Below, in pieces: positions 22,253-24,642 of a stretch of 24,642 bases of DNA (its first letter is position 1; each line of letters begins with the position of its first letter). The notes beneath the pieces are model-generated. The model made no database searches and was not told the DNA's origin. It was given only the letters and a program-made list of their open reading frames with translations. Source of the stretch: CAZJUO01 sp964549245 (GTDB lineage: Bacteria > Patescibacteriota > Patescibacteriia > UBA10025 > JAHIVO01); the NCBI GenBank assembly GCA_964549245.1, contig CAZJUO010000011.1, positions 1-24,642 of the forward strand, in the 5' to 3' direction. The position numbers and the translations under genes were made by a program.

Positions 22253-22405
22253 TTGCTAGGTAAAATCACTTCTTTGATTGAGCTGGTTACAAGTAAGGTA
22301 ACAAGGGAAGATGGATGTTTTTCCTTCTATCTTATGGAGCCGGAATCCTAAAGACGAAAGTCTAGGACTCAAGAAGGAAGCTATTAAAAAGGTTTTACCT
22401 AGCAA
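22253..22405 (+). ncRNA. Candidate multi-stem structured RNA upstream of the zinc-ribbon gene
   Basis: A 15-bp long-range stem closes this element: 13 perfect pairs between TTGCTAGGTAAAA (22253-22265) and TTTTACCTAGCAA (22393-22405), plus one G-U and one C-G pair. Inside are CTTCTT (22269-22274) with AAGAAG (22371-22376), the hairpin GTTAC/GTAAC (22286-22302), AAGAT/ATCTT (22308-22333), and TCCT-AA-AGAC/GTCT-AGGA (22346-22367) capped by a GAAA tetraloop. The GNRA loop fixes the plus strand as the likely RNA strand. The element ends 21 bases before the zinc-ribbon start, so a riboswitch, leader or ribozyme-like element is possible. It resembles no family I can name. Confidence 0.5.
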
Positions 22406-22426
22406 AATATTATTAATATTTTTATT

Positions 22427-22609
22427 ATGCGGACAAAATCAAGAAGGGAACTGCTGGAGGACATGAAATTCGAACAGATGAAGCGATACTTGGGCATCAA
22501 GCATGTTCGCAATTACTGTTGCGGCTGTGGGGCGGAAGTATATCGTCCCGTGTATTGCGATGATTGTTTGGAGGAAGTGGAGCACGAGCGGGCTGAAGAA
22601 ACTAGATAG
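22427..22609 (+). CDS. Small zinc-ribbon protein, 60 residues
   Basis: The N-terminal half is charged and helical (RTKSRRELLEDMKFEQMKR) and the C-terminal half has two Cys pairs, C31/C34 (CCGC) and C44/C47 (CDDC), spaced as in a zinc ribbon. The protein is probably cytoplasmic and may bind nucleic acid or protein; no specific family is recognised. No Shine-Dalgarno site precedes the ATG, but the structured RNA element ends 21 bases upstream. Confidence 0.65.
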   Translation: MRTKSRRELLEDMKFEQMKRYLGIKHVRNYCCGCGAEVYRPVYCDDCLEEVEHERAEETR

Positions 22610-22644
22610 CCGATCATATTACAAAACATTAGGAGGTTACAGCT

Positions 22645-22719
22645 GTGCTATGGCTTCTATTGTTTGCCTTGGTTTTATGTTATACTAGTAACGTAAGTAA
22701 TAATCACAAATCGCCATGA
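22645..22719 (+). CDS. Possible 24-residue hydrophobic leader peptide before the DUF2207 gene
   Basis: A perfect AGGAGG (22631-22636) lies eight bases before GTG at 22645. The frame encodes LWLLLFALVL and a short polar tail and ends with a TGA that overlaps the next ATG (22716) as ATGA. The DUF2207 start has no ribosome site of its own, so translational coupling from this peptide would explain its expression. A competing view is that the AGGAGG is fortuitous and that TGT TATACT (22678-22686) is an extended -10 promoter for the DUF2207 gene. Confidence 0.4.
   Translation: MLWLLLFALVLCYTSNVSNNHKSP
22678..22686 (+). promoter_or_regulatory. Candidate extended -10 promoter for the DUF2207 gene
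   Basis: TGT TATACT at 22678-22686 matches an extended -10 element. The best -35 (TTGTTT, 22660-22665) is only 15 bp away. The transcript would begin near 22693, 23 nt before the ATG at 22716, without a ribosome binding site. Confidence 0.4.
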
Positions 22720-24443
22720 AAAAGATTATTTGGGTTACCGGCATAAGCGTCTGTATTATTTTTACCGCTTGGACAGGTGCCAGCGCGCAAACGAGCAATG
22801 AATCAGTAACTAGTTTTGACGCGGCCATTGCCATACAAGAAGATGGCAGTTTTTTGGTTACCGAAACCATACTCTATGATTTTGGCAATACCCGGCATCA
22901 CGGCATTTACCGGGATATTCCTTATGCATATGAGCGAAACGGCACAAAATATAAAACACGCATGGATGTTTTATCAGTCGAAGATGGCACTGGACAAGCC
23001 TGGCCGTATACGGTTAGCCGTTGGTCCGGAAACGTATCGATAAAAATTGGCGATCCGGATGAATATGTAACTGGCGAGCAGGAATATGTCGTTACTTATT
23101 CGGTACAGCGGGCCATCAATTACTTTGACGACCATGATGAACTGTATTGGAACGTGACTGGCAATGAATGGGCAGTGCCAATTTATTCAGCCAGCACAAC
23201 CGTTACAATGCCGCAGAGCCTTGCTGACGATCAGTGGCAGGTAGCTTGTTATACCGGCTATCTTGGCTCACAGGATAGTGATTGCACATACTCATTGGCT
23301 GGAAATGATAGTCTTGTTTTCCAATCTGATGATTATTTGTCGACCGGAGAGGGATTAACTATCGTAGTGGGTTGGCCAAAGGATATTGTTACTAAGCCTG
23401 GTTTTGCCCAGCAACTGCTATGGTTTGCAACTGATAATTGGCCGGTCATCATACCGCTGCTGGTATTATTGGTAATGTTTTTTCTGTGGTATACCAGAGG
23501 CCGTGATCCAAAGGGACGGGGGACTATCATTCCATATTATGAAGCACCGGATAATTTAACTGCTGGAGAGGTGGGCACAGTGGTAGACGAACGATTTGAT
23601 TTAAAAGATATTTCGGCAACCATTATCCAGCTGTCCATAAAAGGGTATCTAAAAATTAAGGAAATCGAACAGCAAAAAATACTTGGTAAAAAGAAAGACT
23701 ATGAATTGATCCAGCAAAGGGAACCGGACAACTCTCTCGAGCGGTATGAAAAAGAGATTTTGGAAGGAATATTCGATACCGGTAAAAGTAGAACGGTTTC
23801 CAGCATGAAAAATAATTTTTATGTTCATTTGAAAAAAATAAAAAAAGAAATGTACCAATTAGTCGTGGAAAAAAATTATTTTCCTACCAATCCGGAAAAG
23901 GTTCGCAATGGCTATACTGCTATTTCTTCGCTGGTTATACCATTGGGAATATTTTTGGCCGCTGGTTTTGAAAATATTGTAGCCGGTATAGCTACCATCA
24001 TTAGCGGAGTGATTGCTTTAATATTTTCTCGGTTCATGCCCAGGAAAACCAAGCATGGAGCCGTAACCAGAGAAAAAATTGAGGGTTTCAAGCTATTCTT
24101 GTCAGTAACCGAAAAGGAGCGGATCAAATTTCATAATGCCCCGGAAAAATCTCCGAAACAGTTTGAAATATTCTTGCCCTATGCCATGACTTTGGGCGTG
24201 GAAAAACAATGGGCAGAACAATTTAAAGATATGTACATCACCCCGCCAGAGTGGTATGAGGGAAGCCCTGGCTCAACCTTTGGGGCTTTGTATCTGGCTG
24301 GTGCTTTGGGTAGTATGTCTTCAGATTTGCATAGCGCTATGCCATCAAAACCAGGCGGTGGCGCAGGATCAGGCGGTTCTGGCTTTGGCGGCGGCGGTTT
24401 TTCTGGCGGAGGCTTTGGCGGCGGCGGCGGCGGAAGCTGGTAA
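22716..24443 (+). CDS. DUF2207 membrane protein with glycine-rich C-terminus
   Basis: The 575-residue protein has a signal peptide (about 1-24, ending ASA), an extracytoplasmic DUF2207 beta domain of about 200 residues (ITSFD-like start, HGIYRDIPY motif), a membrane span near 240-259, a cytoplasmic region (about 260-400) and a second membrane hairpin near 404-436. A second soluble region of about 100 residues follows, and the last 30 residues are almost only Gly, Ser and Phe, ending GGGGGSW. This tail and order are typical of the family, which is common in Patescibacteria and Firmicutes; function is unknown. Confidence 0.92.
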   Translation: MKKIIWVTGISVCIIFTAWTGASAQTSNESVTSFDAAIAIQEDGSFLVTETILYDFGNTRHHGIYRDIPYAYERNGTKYKTRMDVLSVEDGTGQAWPYTVSRWSGNVSIKIGDPDEYVTGEQEYVVTYSVQRAINYFDDHDELYWNVTGNEWAVPIYSASTTVTMPQSLADDQWQVACYTGYLGSQDSDCTYSLAGNDSLVFQSDDYLSTGEGLTIVVGWPKDIVTKPGFAQQLLWFATDNWPVIIPLLVLLVMFFLWYTRGRDPKGRGTIIPYYEAPDNLTAGEVGTVVDERFDLKDISATIIQLSIKGYLKIKEIEQQKILGKKKDYELIQQREPDNSLERYEKEILEGIFDTGKSRTVSSMKNNFYVHLKKIKKEMYQLVVEKNYFPTNPEKVRNGYTAISSLVIPLGIFLAAGFENIVAGIATIISGVIALIFSRFMPRKTKHGAVTREKIEGFKLFLSVTEKERIKFHNAPEKSPKQFEIFLPYAMTLGVEKQWAEQFKDMYITPPEWYEGSPGSTFGALYLAGALGSMSSDLHSAMPSKPGGGAGSGGSGFGGGGFSGGGFGGGGGGSW

Positions 24444-24484
24444 AAAGTATTAAATAATAGATAATAGCATAACCCATAATAGTA

Positions 24485-24542
24485 ATTGGGGTATTTCGGT
24501 ATGACATTTCTATTTAGCCTTTACATTGGGGTATTTCGGTAT
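24485..24542 (+). repeat. 18-bp direct repeat, two copies 40 bp apart, upstream of a promoter
   Basis: ATTGGGGTATTTCGGTAT occurs at 24485-24502 and at 24525-24542, followed in both copies by a short GACA-containing tail. The second copy abuts the -35 element at 24542-24547. Position and spacing (four helical turns) suggest an operator pair for a regulator of the gene beyond the window end, which is inference. Confidence 0.6.
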
Positions 24543-24570
24543 TGACAGCAAAGAGGGGCTATGATACTAT
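24542..24570 (+). promoter_or_regulatory. Strong promoter at the end of the window
   Basis: TTGACA (24542-24547) and TACTAT (24565-24570) are separated by 17 bp, and TGA before TACTAT makes an extended -10. The transcript should begin near 24577. Within the window it can reach only the nine-codon frame at 24601-24630 (after GAGGGG at 24592-24597), which may be a leader peptide; the regulated gene lies beyond the window. Confidence 0.6.
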
Positions 24571-24642
24571 TTTTTAAGGATCTTTTGGCAAGAGGGGAAA
24601 ATGAGAATACGAATTTCGTACAACCTATAGTTTAATAATTAA

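Noticed and set aside
22296..22310. Segment resembling the 16S rRNA 3' region (AAGGTAACAAGGG)
   Set aside because: The match is only about a dozen bases and no flanking rRNA helices or anti-Shine-Dalgarno sequence follow.
22253..22405. Group I or group II intron, or hammerhead ribozyme
   Set aside because: No CUGAUGA core, no domain V-like hairpin and no recognisable group I P7 core could be found, and no split host gene flanks it.
24256..24453. Ala-rich frame of 65 codons at the end of the DUF2207 gene
   Set aside because: It is the shifted reading of the GGC-rich codons that encode the normal Gly-rich tail.
24485..24542. CRISPR array
   Set aside because: There are only two copies with a 22-bp spacer, no cas gene in the window, and the second copy is fused to a promoter.

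Overview
The window (24.6 kb, AT-rich, tightly packed, one 10-N scaffold gap at 5197-5206) looks like a Patescibacteria (Candidate Phyla Radiation) chromosome. The grounds are short intergenic distances, many genes without a Shine-Dalgarno site, at least two promoters that sit right on the start codon, many membrane-anchored proteins of unknown function, and a gene mix typical of that group (DUF2207 protein with Gly-rich tail, AmmeMemoRadiSam genes, QueH, TagA-type transferase). UGA acts as a stop (for example at 2272 and 19885), so the Gracilibacteria/SR1 code is not used. The lineage is an inference; no rRNA or tRNA is present.

Layout. 112-4247 (+): a large surface protein with a thrombospondin-like module and an acidic Ca-binding-like segment, overlapping by ATGA with an orphan membrane histidine kinase, then queH. 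4296-9267 (+): an AhpF/TrxB-like flavoprotein interrupted by the gap, a CoA-binding protein, transaldolase, a PfkB sugar kinase, a cupredoxin fold without visible copper ligands, and a processive-type membrane GT2 glycosyltransferase. 9268-11304 (-): def-fmt plus a small alpha/beta hydrolase, meeting the GT2 gene tail to tail with no base between them. 11427-11921 (-): a DUF218 protein whose promoter diverges from a short structured leader RNA and a 52-aa basic protein (12005-12431, +).

12430-18861 (-): an intact but motif-depleted PriA homologue, AMMECR1 (AmrA), a multi-pass membrane protein, the Memo-like AmrB, a secreted lysozyme-like protein with four C-terminal repeats, and the AmrS radical SAM enzyme. 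The three hallmark AmmeMemoRadiSam genes are therefore interleaved with one secreted and one membrane protein. 18938-19195 (-): two very small single-span membrane proteins with their own promoter and terminator. 19330-22046 (+): a five-gene operon (thpR, cupin-like, TagA/WecG transferase, queuosine-precursor transporter, nitroreductase) from an apparently leaderless promoter.

22047-22426 has no long gene but holds two adjacent structured RNA candidates. One has its own promoter and terminator; the other is closed by a 15-bp long-range stem. They are followed by a 60-aa zinc-ribbon protein, a possible 24-residue leader peptide and a DUF2207 membrane protein. The window ends with an 18-bp direct repeat lying on a consensus-like promoter.

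Together, QueH and the YhhQ-type transporter suggest salvage and completion of queuosine in tRNA. The GT2 and TagA-type enzymes suggest surface polysaccharide work. The AmmeMemoRadiSam cluster and the RNA-rich intergenic regions are the least explained parts.
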